Positions 54,261 to 62,914 of a DNA stretch of 64,000 bases are shown here, piece by piece. The number at the start of each line of letters is the position of its first letter. Within the stretch, counting starts at the first letter, position 1. Origin of the DNA: Moanibacter sp964542645 (lineage in GTDB: Bacteria > Verrucomicrobiota > Verrucomicrobiia > Opitutales > UBA2987); NCBI GenBank assembly GCA_964542645.1, contig CAZIUG010000008.1, forward strand, positions 496,001-560,000, written 5' to 3'. The position numbers and the translations under genes are program-made. Below the pieces are notes generated by a model. That model was not told where the DNA came from and did no database searches. It saw only the letters and a program-made list of their open reading frames with translations.

Positions 54261-54405
54261 TGGTTCAAGATGAGGTTTTGGTAGGCTACACAGCGGCAGG
54301 AAACAGTGTAGTTTTTAATCAATATTAAGTCCCAGAGAAATTTCAAGAGTGTAGGCTGCTTTGTTTAACCCTGATTAGAAACTTAAGTCGATCGTGTACA
54401 TTGAA

Positions 54406-54729
54406 CTATGGGAAATCCCCAAAGCAAAAGGCCTGATTTAATTGGTGCACGATGAGTTTCCCTTCCTTATCGGTTTCAAGAACTTCCTTCATGTGCTCGT
54501 TCCAGCGCTGTGAAATGGAGTGTCTATTGACGCGCTCCCACAATTCATCACTGGGTGCCGTTCCATAGCAAAAGATGAAATCCTCGAAACGATAAATCAC
54601 CATGTTGATTCCATTTTCTCGCATTAGATCCGCCAACTCAGGCCACAATTCATCGTGTCGCCGCTTGTATTCCTCATAACAGTTTGGTCGCAACTTAAGG
54701 ACCGATCCAACCGGGCTCATACTTTTCAT
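54406..54729 (-). CDS. rhaM: L-rhamnose mutarotase family protein
   Basis: This roughly 107-residue protein catalyses ring-form interconversion of L-rhamnose (or L-fucose in the FucU relative). The pattern VLKLRPNCYEEYKRRHDELWPEL with the histidine in the RRHDELW motif, INMVIYRFEDF and the closing MKEVLETDKEG is characteristic of the RhaM family. The start is ambiguous: ATG at 54729 or 54720, or TTG at 54738. It precedes the enolase-superfamily gene on the same strand, so it likely feeds the sugar that dehydratase handles after oxidation. Confidence 0.88.
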   Translation of the reverse strand: MKSMSPVGSVLKLRPNCYEEYKRRHDELWPELADLMRENGINMVIYRFEDFIFCYGTAPSDELWERVNRHSISQRWNEHMKEVLETDKEGKLIVHQLNQAFCFGDFP

Positions 54730-54738
54730 CAATCGCAA

Positions 54739-55252
54739 CGAATAGAGATCAAAGGCAGTGTCTTAACCTACGTTATCTTTTCACGGAACCCTTTAACAAC
54801 AGCAAAACAGCTCATCTAAGAAGAAACCCCATGAATAATCTGTTAGGAATCACCGAATGGGTAAAGGTCCAGCTTGACTCTGAAGCAGATTCGCATCACC
54901 CAATAGGCTCTTCTCAATAGTTAACAAGTCATCGCCATAATAGACACCTCAGTCTGAGTCTAATCCACCTGCCATTCCCATCAATTCCATGATAATAACT
55001 AATTTTCCCTATTCCTCTGATAATTGAATCTGTGCAACGAGGATCTGCCCAGTTTTCCTCAACCATCTACACTACCGTCACTAACATGTTCGGTTTTCTC
55101 CGCTTCTTTGCCCTCGCAAGATTCCAATATAGTTTCAAACCACAAACCTGGGAAGATTTCTCCCTTATTCGAGGTACCGGAATATTCTAGATCAAAGAGT
55201 TTTCAGTTGGCAGAAAGTGCTTTGAATCTAAATCACAATTGATAATTTTATA
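54739..55252. other. Gene-free stretch before the DUF2237 gene
   Basis: About 500 bases. A plus-strand frame of 72 codons (55024-55242) lacks any family resemblance and looks like noise. No hairpin with a T tract, tRNA or riboswitch was recognised. Confidence 0.45.
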
Positions 55253-55612
55253 ATGGCTCAAAACGTAATTGGCACCGAACTAATCCACTGTTGCACAGAT
55301 CCATTGACGGGATTCTTCCGCAACGGGAAATGCGATACTAATGGCGAAGATGTTGGTATGCATACAGTCTGTGCGGAAATGACGCAGGAGTTCCTCTCTT
55401 TTTCCAAAATTCAAGGCAATGATCTTTCCACCCCAAACCTAGAATTTGGATTTCCCGGGCTCAACCCTGGCGACCATTGGTGCATATGTCTGGGGCGATG
55501 GATTGAGGCGTACCAGAGTAATTTCGCACCAAAAATCAATCTGGAAGCAACCCACATTTCTGTCCTCGAATATGTCGATCTTGATGTCCTATCGAAGTAC
55601 TCACTGACATGA
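55253..55612 (+). CDS. DUF2237 family protein
   Basis: This 119-residue protein matches the DUF2237 family well. The segments NVIGTELIHCCTDPLTGFFRNG, EDVGMHTVCAEMTQEFL, FSKIQGNDLSTP, FGFPGLNPGDHWC and the LEATHISVL end are its hallmarks. The family is widespread in bacteria and of unknown function, with several conserved cysteines and histidines that could bind a metal. It stands alone between the deoxy-sugar genes and the helicase gene, so context does not help. Confidence 0.92.
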   Translation: MAQNVIGTELIHCCTDPLTGFFRNGKCDTNGEDVGMHTVCAEMTQEFLSFSKIQGNDLSTPNLEFGFPGLNPGDHWCICLGRWIEAYQSNFAPKINLEATHISVLEYVDLDVLSKYSLT

Positions 55613-55616
55613 GGAT

Positions 55617-55633
55617 TGAGTAGATTTCTACTC
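55617..55633. repeat. Short hairpin after the DUF2237 gene
   Basis: GAGTAG and CTACTC form a 6-bp stem with a four-base loop just after the stop. There is no T tract. It may be a weak processing or end signal. Confidence 0.3.
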
Positions 55634-55820
55634 ATAGAAGTCAGCGGTTTCTCCAGACACATGATACCAAAGTCTGGGACATCTCTCAACCCACCCAGGC
55701 TACCGGTAGGACCTGTGACTCTTAATCTTTTGGTCGTAGGTCGAGCCCTACAGGGGGCACCATTTATTCTTTTATTATTTTTATAGCTGTACCAAAGGTA
55801 CTTTAATCCAAAAAATAAAC

Positions 55821-57116
55821 TTAATATCTAACGTCTTGGTTGGCAGAATTTTTCTTTGGTCTTTTTTTGTGCCAAACAGCCTTTCCTCTCGAAGGCCTTG
55901 CCTTTAATGAGCTTTCGAAGCGTACCCGGGACCTGCCTTTACCTTTGTTACCTGCTTTAGGTTTTCGAGGAGCAGATCTTAAATTTTCAGTTGGCTCAAA
56001 ACCCTGGATGACCTTGCGTGGAATATCATCTTTTAATAGCTTTTCAATATCGAACAATAATTTTTGCTCGTCAGCACTTACTAGAGAAACAGCCTTCCCT
56101 GCTTGGCCGGCTCTGGCGGTTCTTCCTATACGATGAATGTAATCTTCCGGTACATACGGAAGGTCAAAATTAACAACTTGGGGTAATAAATTAATATGTA
56201 TGCCTCTGGAGGCAATGTCAGTAGCTACTAATACCTGTGTCTTGGCATCTTTAAAATCTTTTAAAGCTCTTGTTCTCTGAGCTTGAGATTTGTTTCCATG
56301 AAAAGCATCTGCGTCTATACCTTCTTTGTTTAATTGAACTGCCAGTTTGTTCGCACCATGTTTTGTCCTTGAAAACACTAAAACTTGAAACCAGTTTTCT
56401 TCTTTTATGCAATAAGCCAGTAACTCCCTTTTCCTTGCTTTATCTACTAGATAAACCACTTGTGTGACTTTATCTGCTGTAGAATTATTTGAAGCAACTT
56501 CAATCCTTTTTGGAGAATTTAGTAAGCTATCTGCCAATGCCTTTATTTCTTGTGGAAAGGTAGCAGAGAAAAGGAGGTTTTGTTTTTTCTTTGGAAGGCA
56601 GGTCGAAATTTTCTTTATGTCTCTTATAAAGCCCATGTCCAGCATTCGGTCTGCTTCATCTAAAACAAACACCTGCAGTTCAGAAAGATCTAAGGTCTTT
56701 CGATCTAGATGATCTAAAAGCCTACCAGGAGTTGCCACAACAATATCCACCCCTTTTCTAAGCTTATCAATTTGAGTGTTTATACTTACCCCGCCATATA
56801 TCATAGAGGTTCTGAACCTTAAATTATTACCATAACTTCTAAAGCTATCGCCTACCTGAGAGGCCAATTCTCGGGTTGGGACTAGGACCAAAGCTCTCAC
56901 TCTTCTTCTTTTAGATTCGTCTTTCTGAAATTTCTGCAAAATAGGTAGAGCAAATGCCGCTGTTTTACCTGTACCAGTTTGCGCACGAGCCATAATATCG
57001 TTACCTTTTATAATTTCAGGAATAGCTTGTAGTTGGATATCAGAAGGATAGACGTAACCCTTATCTTCAATAGCTTTTTTAAGCTCTGAAGAAAGACCCA
57101 AGGTGTTAAATGACAT
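55821..57116 (-). CDS. DEAD-box RNA helicase, RhlE-like, AT-rich
   Basis: This 431-residue ATP-dependent RNA helicase has the motifs in order: AQTGTGKT (45-52), PTRELA (80-85), DEAD (153-156), SAT (183-185), and HRIGRTAR near residue 330. A basic tail (about 375-431: RKPKAGNKGKGRSRVR and KARPSRGK) should bind RNA. The look ARAQTGTGKTAAFALP and DIASRGIHINLLPQVVNFDLP points to the RhlE branch, which helps ribosome assembly and mRNA decay, often in the cold. Base use is clearly AT-rich (21 GC of 60 at 56281-56340), unlike its neighbours, which suggests transfer. Confidence 0.9.
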   Translation of the reverse strand: MSFNTLGLSSELKKAIEDKGYVYPSDIQLQAIPEIIKGNDIMARAQTGTGKTAAFALPILQKFQKDESKRRRVRALVLVPTRELASQVGDSFRSYGNNLRFRTSMIYGGVSINTQIDKLRKGVDIVVATPGRLLDHLDRKTLDLSELQVFVLDEADRMLDMGFIRDIKKISTCLPKKKQNLLFSATFPQEIKALADSLLNSPKRIEVASNNSTADKVTQVVYLVDKARKRELLAYCIKEENWFQVLVFSRTKHGANKLAVQLNKEGIDADAFHGNKSQAQRTRALKDFKDAKTQVLVATDIASRGIHINLLPQVVNFDLPYVPEDYIHRIGRTARAGQAGKAVSLVSADEQKLLFDIEKLLKDDIPRKVIQGFEPTENLRSAPRKPKAGNKGKGRSRVRFESSLKARPSRGKAVWHKKRPKKNSANQDVRY

Positions 57117-57427
57117 ATTGATACTCTTACCGACAACTATGATAGATAGTTATCTGATTGTTGGTTTATTAGAATTTGGCGCGCAGTATACCCTTTGAAT
57201 GTTCGTCTCTATAATTTTAAATAGAGAAAGCTTCAAGTTATAGATAAAGATTCTGCTTCAATATCCAAATCAATAACCTTCCCTGTGAACCCGATGTGAA
57301 CCTATTTAAGGTTTTGCCTCTCGTGTGAACCTATGAAAGCTATATGGTTAATGGTCTAGACCGTAAGAGCTACTGACTCTCTAATATTGCGATTGAAACC
57401 TTTTTCCAGTAAGGTGAAACTAGCTAA
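57117..57427. promoter_or_regulatory. AT-rich leader of the rhlE-like gene with three TGTGAACC repeats
   Basis: No gene is supported. The helicase leader is AT-rich. It carries a 6-bp inverted repeat (CTCTAT/ATAGAG at 57207-57226). At 57284-57291, 57295-57302 and 57324-57331 the 8-mer TGTGAACC occurs three times in direct orientation. The repeats lie between the helicase promoter and the aldehyde dehydrogenase stop, and might be a binding-site array or simple chance. Confidence 0.45.
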
Positions 57428-58903
57428 CTAGGATTCCCTTAAGGCCATCGACACAAACTTCGTTTCCAAGTATGCATCAAGGCCCTCGATCCCGTTTTCG
57501 CGACCAACCCCCGACTCCTTAAGTCCTCCAAAGGGCCCTTGGGGCGTAGCCGGAACAGTGTCGTTGATCCCAATAGTTCCAAACTCCAATCCATCTGCAC
57601 ATTTCATCGCCGCGGTCAGATCATTGGTCAGGACATAGGCTGCGAGACCAAAGTTAGTATTATTGGCCTTGGCAATTGCTTCGTCAATTTCATCGAAACT
57701 GAGAATTGGCATAACCGGTGCGAATGGTTCATCTGTCATGATTTTCATGTCATCCTGCATGCCAGTCAGGACTGTTGGCTCGAAAAAGTAGCCCTTCTCA
57801 AATCTCTCCGATCGGCTACCCCCGAGAATACAATTAGCCCCTTTACTTAACGCATCCTTAATTAAGTTATCCGTCTTGTCCAGTGCACGAGCTTCGAACA
57901 TCGGCCCGACGTCTACTTCTTCCTCAAGCCCATTGCCTAATTTCACTTTTTTCGTCTCCTCTACACACGCATCGAGAAAATCCTGCTCAATTGATTTTTC
58001 AGCATAGAACCGAGTCGGACAGATACAAACCTGACCGTTATTACGGAATTTCCCTATGACTGAGACTTTGGCAGCCGCCTCGATATCAACATCGGGAAAA
58101 ACTAGAACTGGAGCGTGGCCGCCTAACTCAAGACTTAATCTCTTAACCTGTTCACTAGATCGTTTAAGTAGCTCTTTTCCCACCTCCGTTGAACCAGTGA
58201 AAGAAATTTTACGGCAGATCCGATTGCTCATGAACTCCTCCATGATTTCGGCTGGGGGTCCCATCACCAAATTGACTACACCCTTCGGAAGGTCTGCCAC
58301 ATCCTCAATAAGCTCAAACAGCCGGATCAATGAAAGCGGCGTTTGACTAGACGGACGCGATACTGTTGTGCACCCAACGGCCATAGCCGGTGCGATCTTA
58401 CGCGCCTGTAGCAAAATAGGAAAGTTCCAGGGAGATACCGAAGCACACACACCGACAGGATGGCGTACTGTAAAAAGCCTCTTGTGTGAGAAACTTGCTG
58501 GAATTGTCCTCCCATAGGCCCGCTTTGCCTCTTCAGCAAACCACTCAAAAGTTCCAGCTGAACCGAGAATTTCAGCACGCGATTCTACCAGCGGCTTCCC
58601 CTGCTCCATAGTCAGAGCCACTGCCAGATAATCGATATTTTCGCGGATCGCATCCGCGATCTTCTTGAGCCGGACAGCTCGTTCGTAGACAGTCATTCCC
58701 CGCCAATCCACCAGTGCTGCCTGGGCCGCTTCCAAAGCCCGTCTCGCATCCCCTGCTGTCCCATATGAGACTTCAACAATCGTCTCTTCCGTAGCAGGGT
58801 TAATGACCCCAAAAGTTGCTCCTTCTTCGCCGTCTACCCACTCTCCATTAATGTAGAGCTGAGTCTTCTTCATTTCTAATGTCTCGCTCGCCGTTGCGAT
58901 CAT
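57428..58903 (-). CDS. Aldehyde dehydrogenase (succinate-semialdehyde dehydrogenase-like)
   Basis: This 491-residue NAD(P)-dependent enzyme oxidises an aldehyde to its acid. The active site has Cys293 in NNGQVCICPTRF, Glu259 in LELGGHAP and Asn160 in SPWNFPILLQ. The strongly conserved lysine that usually sits in VKPxxxTP is arginine here (SRPSSQTPLS, Arg183), which may shift the cofactor preference. The ATG at 58903 is supported by GGAAGGA eight bases upstream; an inner ATG at 58873 is possible. The closest match in style is GabD-like enzymes, but other semialdehydes are equally possible. Confidence 0.93.
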   Translation of the reverse strand: MIATASETLEMKKTQLYINGEWVDGEEGATFGVINPATEETIVEVSYGTAGDARRALEAAQAALVDWRGMTVYERAVRLKKIADAIRENIDYLAVALTMEQGKPLVESRAEILGSAGTFEWFAEEAKRAYGRTIPASFSHKRLFTVRHPVGVCASVSPWNFPILLQARKIAPAMAVGCTTVSRPSSQTPLSLIRLFELIEDVADLPKGVVNLVMGPPAEIMEEFMSNRICRKISFTGSTEVGKELLKRSSEQVKRLSLELGGHAPVLVFPDVDIEAAAKVSVIGKFRNNGQVCICPTRFYAEKSIEQDFLDACVEETKKVKLGNGLEEEVDVGPMFEARALDKTDNLIKDALSKGANCILGGSRSERFEKGYFFEPTVLTGMQDDMKIMTDEPFAPVMPILSFDEIDEAIAKANNTNFGLAAYVLTNDLTAAMKCADGLEFGTIGINDTVPATPQGPFGGLKESGVGRENGIEGLDAYLETKFVSMALRES

Positions 58904-59131
58904 AGTGTGCGTCCTTCCATATTAAACATCCGTGTTCTTTCGATCCAAAATACCAAATGATGAGACCGATAGGTGATTGCCAGACAAGGGTCAAGGGTTG
59001 AGTAGAACGAGTAATCAAAGTTAATCTTAAATGGACGACATTGCTTTCCCTATAGCCATGAAAAAATCTACCCAAACTACCAATTGAATGCTCAACTCAT
59101 GCAATAATTAAGAAGATACCCAAAGGATCAC

Positions 59132-60127
59132 TCAGGTAATTAGCACCTTCAGAACCCGGTCCTCTCTTAGAGAAAGCATTGGCTCCAAAACTGGCATCAC
59201 ACCTTGTTCCACAGCTACATAGTGAAGATTTTCCAAACCCCGAGGAATGTGCTTTAGAAACGCAGGTTTCTTTTTCACTAACCCCAGAAACCCGTAAGCC
59301 CCAAGCACCTGCATCAACCGTTGCACAGCACAACGCAGCAATTGTCCACGAAAATCAGCATTATTACTTTTTGATTCTACGAAACAAATCAAACCCTCAC
59401 GCTCCTCTTTACTCATCACTACGTATGGATCGAAGATTAATGATGCCACATCGTATTCAGGTAGACCGTAACGCATGCCTTGGAAATCAATCAGCGCCGG
59501 CTTGCCCTTCCAAATCAAGACATTCTGGCTCTGCAAATCACGGTGCACAAGACAGCGCGGTCGGGCTGAGAGTTCTACCCGAAGATATTTCAATTCCGCT
59601 GATTCACGCACAAACCGGATTTCATCTCTCGTGGCAGCACTCAAGCGATTCACAAAATTATCCATAAAATACTCGAATTCCCAACGATAGAGATCCGCGT
59701 CAAAAGGTGGATTTAGAATTGGTGAATGGCTGATTAACCGTTCGTTGAGTGAATGCAGTTTTCCTACCTCTAGTAAAGCTGATTGATAGAGGGGCTGTCG
59801 CACAGAGAGCCAGTCACTGTCACGGTAGGACCAGAGATTCTCAACCCCAAAATCCTCTATCCAAAGACATCGATTTTCCCGATCCTGAGCCAAAACCCGC
59901 GGAACACGGACCCCATATTCGACCAAAAATTCAGAATGATCCGCAAACAATGAATTCTCCTTTTTCTCGATACCATACCGGCAGAAAATCAACTTTAAAG
60001 AATCATTCCCAACCCGGAAATAATGGCGATCCGATCCGCCCCCGTGTATCTTAGAAACCTTTAGTCCATCCCCGAAAAGCTCGGGCAATTTCTCCAAAGT
60101 CAGTTGAATAATGGTATCATCGTTCAT
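59132..60127 (-). CDS. Phosphotransferase, AmgK-like sugar kinase
   Basis: This 331-residue protein of the aminoglycoside phosphotransferase (APH/choline kinase) fold has Brenner's box HRDLQSQNVLI with the catalytic Asp197, and the DFQ metal motif with Asp214 (LIDFQGMRYG). The N-lobe glycine-rich loop is HGGGSDRHYFRV. Because it follows a MurU-like nucleotidyltransferase gene on the same strand (76-base gap), it is probably AmgK, which phosphorylates the anomeric position of N-acetylmuramate in a cell wall recycling route. Direct sequence proof of the substrate is lacking. Confidence 0.85.
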   Translation of the reverse strand: MNDDTIIQLTLEKLPELFGDGLKVSKIHGGGSDRHYFRVGNDSLKLIFCRYGIEKKENSLFADHSEFLVEYGVRVPRVLAQDRENRCLWIEDFGVENLWSYRDSDWLSVRQPLYQSALLEVGKLHSLNERLISHSPILNPPFDADLYRWEFEYFMDNFVNRLSAATRDEIRFVRESAELKYLRVELSARPRCLVHRDLQSQNVLIWKGKPALIDFQGMRYGLPEYDVASLIFDPYVVMSKEEREGLICFVESKSNNADFRGQLLRCAVQRLMQVLGAYGFLGLVKKKPAFLKHIPRGLENLHYVAVEQGVMPVLEPMLSLREDRVLKVLIT

Positions 60128-60203
60128 CGCAGGAATCGTTAGTATTCGTAGCCCGTATCCAGCGACTTGTATTGTCTAGAGAACAATTGATTCCCATAAG
60201 CTG

Positions 60204-61163
60204 TCAAAGGTCGACTCCTATATGTCGACCTGAAATTCTTCGGTCATTACCTATTGAAACACCCGCTACGATACAGCCAGAAAGTTCCGTTCCTTGAAGA
60301 ACTTGAACCCCTTCCCAAAGAATGGAATCAATTATTCTTACGCCAGGTTCGATATCGCATTTCGATCCCACAACGGATACAGGATCAACGAATGCAGAGG
60401 AATCAATTCGTGCTGTAGGATGAATTCGAGATGGCTTCAATGTATGCCTCGAAACCTCCGAAAATCCAGTACTCGAGAAGGACCGAGAAACCTCAAGATA
60501 GGTCCTTCGGTCACCAAGATCCCACCAATGTCCCTCGTCCACCAATACACCTCCAAGCGCATCCTGTTCTCGAATTAGTCGAAGCCAAGCCATAATAATC
60601 GACTCATTGACAGGCGCAATCAACTCCATGAATTCTCGATTCACAAAGCTAACGCCAGTAAACTGAACCCGGAGCCCACCATCCACGCCAAAATGATGAC
60701 GAAGATCACACACCTTGCCTTTCTCCTCATTCAAAGTGACATTTCGGTTCGGCCCCTCTGAACGCAGAACCAGCGTCACCAAGTTATTGGATCGCCGATG
60801 AGCTTCGGCTGCTTTCTCCAAGGGCAAATCAGTCAGAATATCGCCGTTGTAAACTATTAGTCCCTCCTCCTGGACATGTTCTGCGATGTTAGCCAACCCT
60901 CCTCCTGAATCCAGGATATCCGGAAACTCACGGACGAAGGTTATAGAAGATTGGCTATACCTGCCATCCGGAAACACAACATCATAGCATTCCGCTAAAT
61001 GATGAGTATTTACTATTAGCTCCTCCACCCCAAAATCCAACAGATGATCAAATGCATAGGTAATCAAGGGTTTATTCCAAACCGGGATCAAGGGCTTAGG
61101 AATTTGCTTCGTCAATGGCCTCAAGCGCGTCCCCTCTCCTGCTCCGAGAACAAACGCTTTCAT
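60204..61163 (-). CDS. Nucleotidyltransferase, MurU-like sugar-1-phosphate uridylyltransferase
   Basis: This 319-residue enzyme opens with the signature LGAGEGTRLRPLTKQIPKPL (residues 6-25), binds a sugar-1-phosphate and UTP (or another NTP), and ends in left-handed beta-helix-like repeats (PTARIDSSAFVDPVSVVG, then GVRIIDSILWEGVQV). Its catalytic metal site includes the aspartate of VYNGDILTDL. Paired with the AmgK-like gene, it fits the MurU recycling step that makes UDP-MurNAc. A mannose-1-phosphate guanylyltransferase type enzyme cannot be ruled out by eye. Confidence 0.86.
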   Translation of the reverse strand: MKAFVLGAGEGTRLRPLTKQIPKPLIPVWNKPLITYAFDHLLDFGVEELIVNTHHLAECYDVVFPDGRYSQSSITFVREFPDILDSGGGLANIAEHVQEEGLIVYNGDILTDLPLEKAAEAHRRSNNLVTLVLRSEGPNRNVTLNEEKGKVCDLRHHFGVDGGLRVQFTGVSFVNREFMELIAPVNESIIMAWLRLIREQDALGGVLVDEGHWWDLGDRRTYLEVSRSFSSTGFSEVSRHTLKPSRIHPTARIDSSAFVDPVSVVGSKCDIEPGVRIIDSILWEGVQVLQGTELSGCIVAGVSIGNDRRISGRHIGVDL

Positions 61164-61690
61164 TAGTCAAATATCCTGAAATGTTCTCTGATTTGCGTCA
61201 TTTCACTGCACTGCTTTAACGTAAGGCGACAGACCTTAACTATTCGATCCTCTTTCACCATGAACACAACCTGAAAATTGTTACAAAGTACTCAATAGGG
61301 TTAGGGAAGGGAGCCGATGCTCTCTGTGCTAACAGTAAATTATTAGCACGAGATGGAAATTCTCTAATCGAAACCTTGATATTTACTCCAAAAGCCTCTT
61401 CCTTCATTGGAGTATAGGTTTGTGTTCCCAGCTCTCTCATGCCTGAGAATTAAAGCAACCCCAACTGACTTCTTAGGAATTCGGCTAGATCGCGAAGCAA
61501 GCTGCCTGTTTGTCCTGACTGATATCTCATATACTTTCCACCCATCCAAATTCGAGTGGACTAACCCAAACGATACAGGGTTTGCTTGACCCGAAAGCTC
61601 ATCCGAAAAAGATCGTAAGAAGGAAACGAGATTTTATCGTTATTCTCCTTCGGTAAAAAGCATGCCAACAAGAAGAACCTGGAGAGAACT
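61164..61690. other. Gene-free stretch before the amidohydrolase gene
   Basis: About 530 bases without a credible gene. Short frames on both strands (60 and 61 codons) have no family resemblance. No T-tract hairpin or riboswitch core was seen. Confidence 0.45.
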
Positions 61691-62914
61691 ATGCCATTCG
61701 AACTGATCCTAAAAGGCGGCCACCTAATTGATCCAAAGAACAACATTGATGGGCCGAACGACATTGGAATCAAAGGAGGAAAAGTAGCCGCCATTGAATC
61801 GGAACTGCCTGTCGAAAATGCCGCCCAAGTTATCGATGTCAACGGCCACTACGTGACTCCTGGTTTAGTAGACATACACATACACGCCTACGCCACAGCT
61901 GGTCATCGGAATGCCTGGGCAGGCGATAACTCAATTCTTCCGGATGGGTTTAGCTTTCGCAGTGGAGTGACAACCATGGTGGATACAGGGAGTTCCGGCT
62001 GGCGAAATTTCGAAGACTTTCGCTTCCGGGTAATCGACCGATCCCAGACCCGTCTCTTCGCCCTAATCAACATCATCGGCACTGGCATGATATCCACCGA
62101 CCTCGAACAAAACCCCTATGATATGGATACCGATAAGACAGCGGCTATCGCTAACAAACATAGTGACGTCGTAGTCGGCATCAAGACCGCTCACTACCAA
62201 GGACCAGAATGGATCTCAGTGGACCGATGTCTGGAGGCAGCTGGAAAAGCATCTCTTCCGGTCATGATTGACTTCGGTTTCTTCAGAAAAGAACGCCCCT
62301 ACCATCAACTCCTAACGGAGAAACTAAGGCCTGGGGATATCAGTACACACATCTTTCGGGCTCCCACCCCCTGGTTCAATGAGGAAGGCACGGTTCTACC
62401 TTACCTGCACCAGGCGCGGGAACGGGGTATTATTCTCGATGTAGGTCACGGTGCCGGCAGTTTCTGCTTCCGCAACGCTGTACCGGCCATCGCCCAGGGG
62501 TTTTATCCAGACTCGATTTCGACCGACCTTCACACCCTGTGTATGAACGATGCTATGCTCGACATGACAACTACAATGTCGAAATTCCTTGCCATGGGAA
62601 TGCCTCTTTTTGAAGTGGTCCGAGCTTCAACCATCAATCCAGCCAACGAAATCGGCCATCCGGAATTGGGTCATCTCTCAATTGGCTCTGTCGCCGACAT
62701 CGCTGTACTCAATCTAATGAAAGGCCGTTTTGGTTACAATGACTCTCTTGGAGGGCGGATGGAAGGAAACAAAAGACTGTTTTGCGAACTCACCCTTAAG
62801 GATGGTAAAATCGCCTGGGATTGGAACGGCAGATCTGGTATCGACTATCATAAGATGGATCCAAACGATGGTATTCGTCCGGGAGAGTTTCTCATTTTTC
62901 CAGAAGATGCCTAA
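61691..62914 (+). CDS. Metallo-amidohydrolase (dihydroorotase/deacetylase family)
   Basis: This 407-residue TIM-barrel hydrolase has the entry motif HIHAYA with His63 and His65 (VDIHIHAYATA). Other metal or catalytic elements are a likely carbamylated Lys in VVGIKTAHYQ near residue 154, His in DVGHGAGSF near residue 256, and Asp in STDLHTLCMND near residue 282. It most resembles amidohydrolases acting on cyclic amides, dihydroorotase-like compounds or N-acyl amino acids. The next gene's ATG lies eight bases inside its 3' end, so it is coupled to a class V aminotransferase, suggesting an amino acid or glyoxylate pathway. Confidence 0.9.
   Translation: MPFELILKGGHLIDPKNNIDGPNDIGIKGGKVAAIESELPVENAAQVIDVNGHYVTPGLVDIHIHAYATAGHRNAWAGDNSILPDGFSFRSGVTTMVDTGSSGWRNFEDFRFRVIDRSQTRLFALINIIGTGMISTDLEQNPYDMDTDKTAAIANKHSDVVVGIKTAHYQGPEWISVDRCLEAAGKASLPVMIDFGFFRKERPYHQLLTEKLRPGDISTHIFRAPTPWFNEEGTVLPYLHQARERGIILDVGHGAGSFCFRNAVPAIAQGFYPDSISTDLHTLCMNDAMLDMTTTMSKFLAMGMPLFEVVRASTINPANEIGHPELGHLSIGSVADIAVLNLMKGRFGYNDSLGGRMEGNKRLFCELTLKDGKIAWDWNGRSGIDYHKMDPNDGIRPGEFLIFPEDA

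Noticed and set aside
55736..55820. Terminator for the helicase gene at the T-rich stretch near 55770
   Set aside because: Two small hairpins (GTAGG/CCTAC and GTACC/GGTAC) are present, but neither is followed by a T run on the minus strand, so direction and role are unclear.
61407..61589. 60-codon plus-strand frame and the 61-codon minus-strand frames at 61255-61549
   Set aside because: No family resemblance, no ribosome site, and mutually overlapping; treated as noise.
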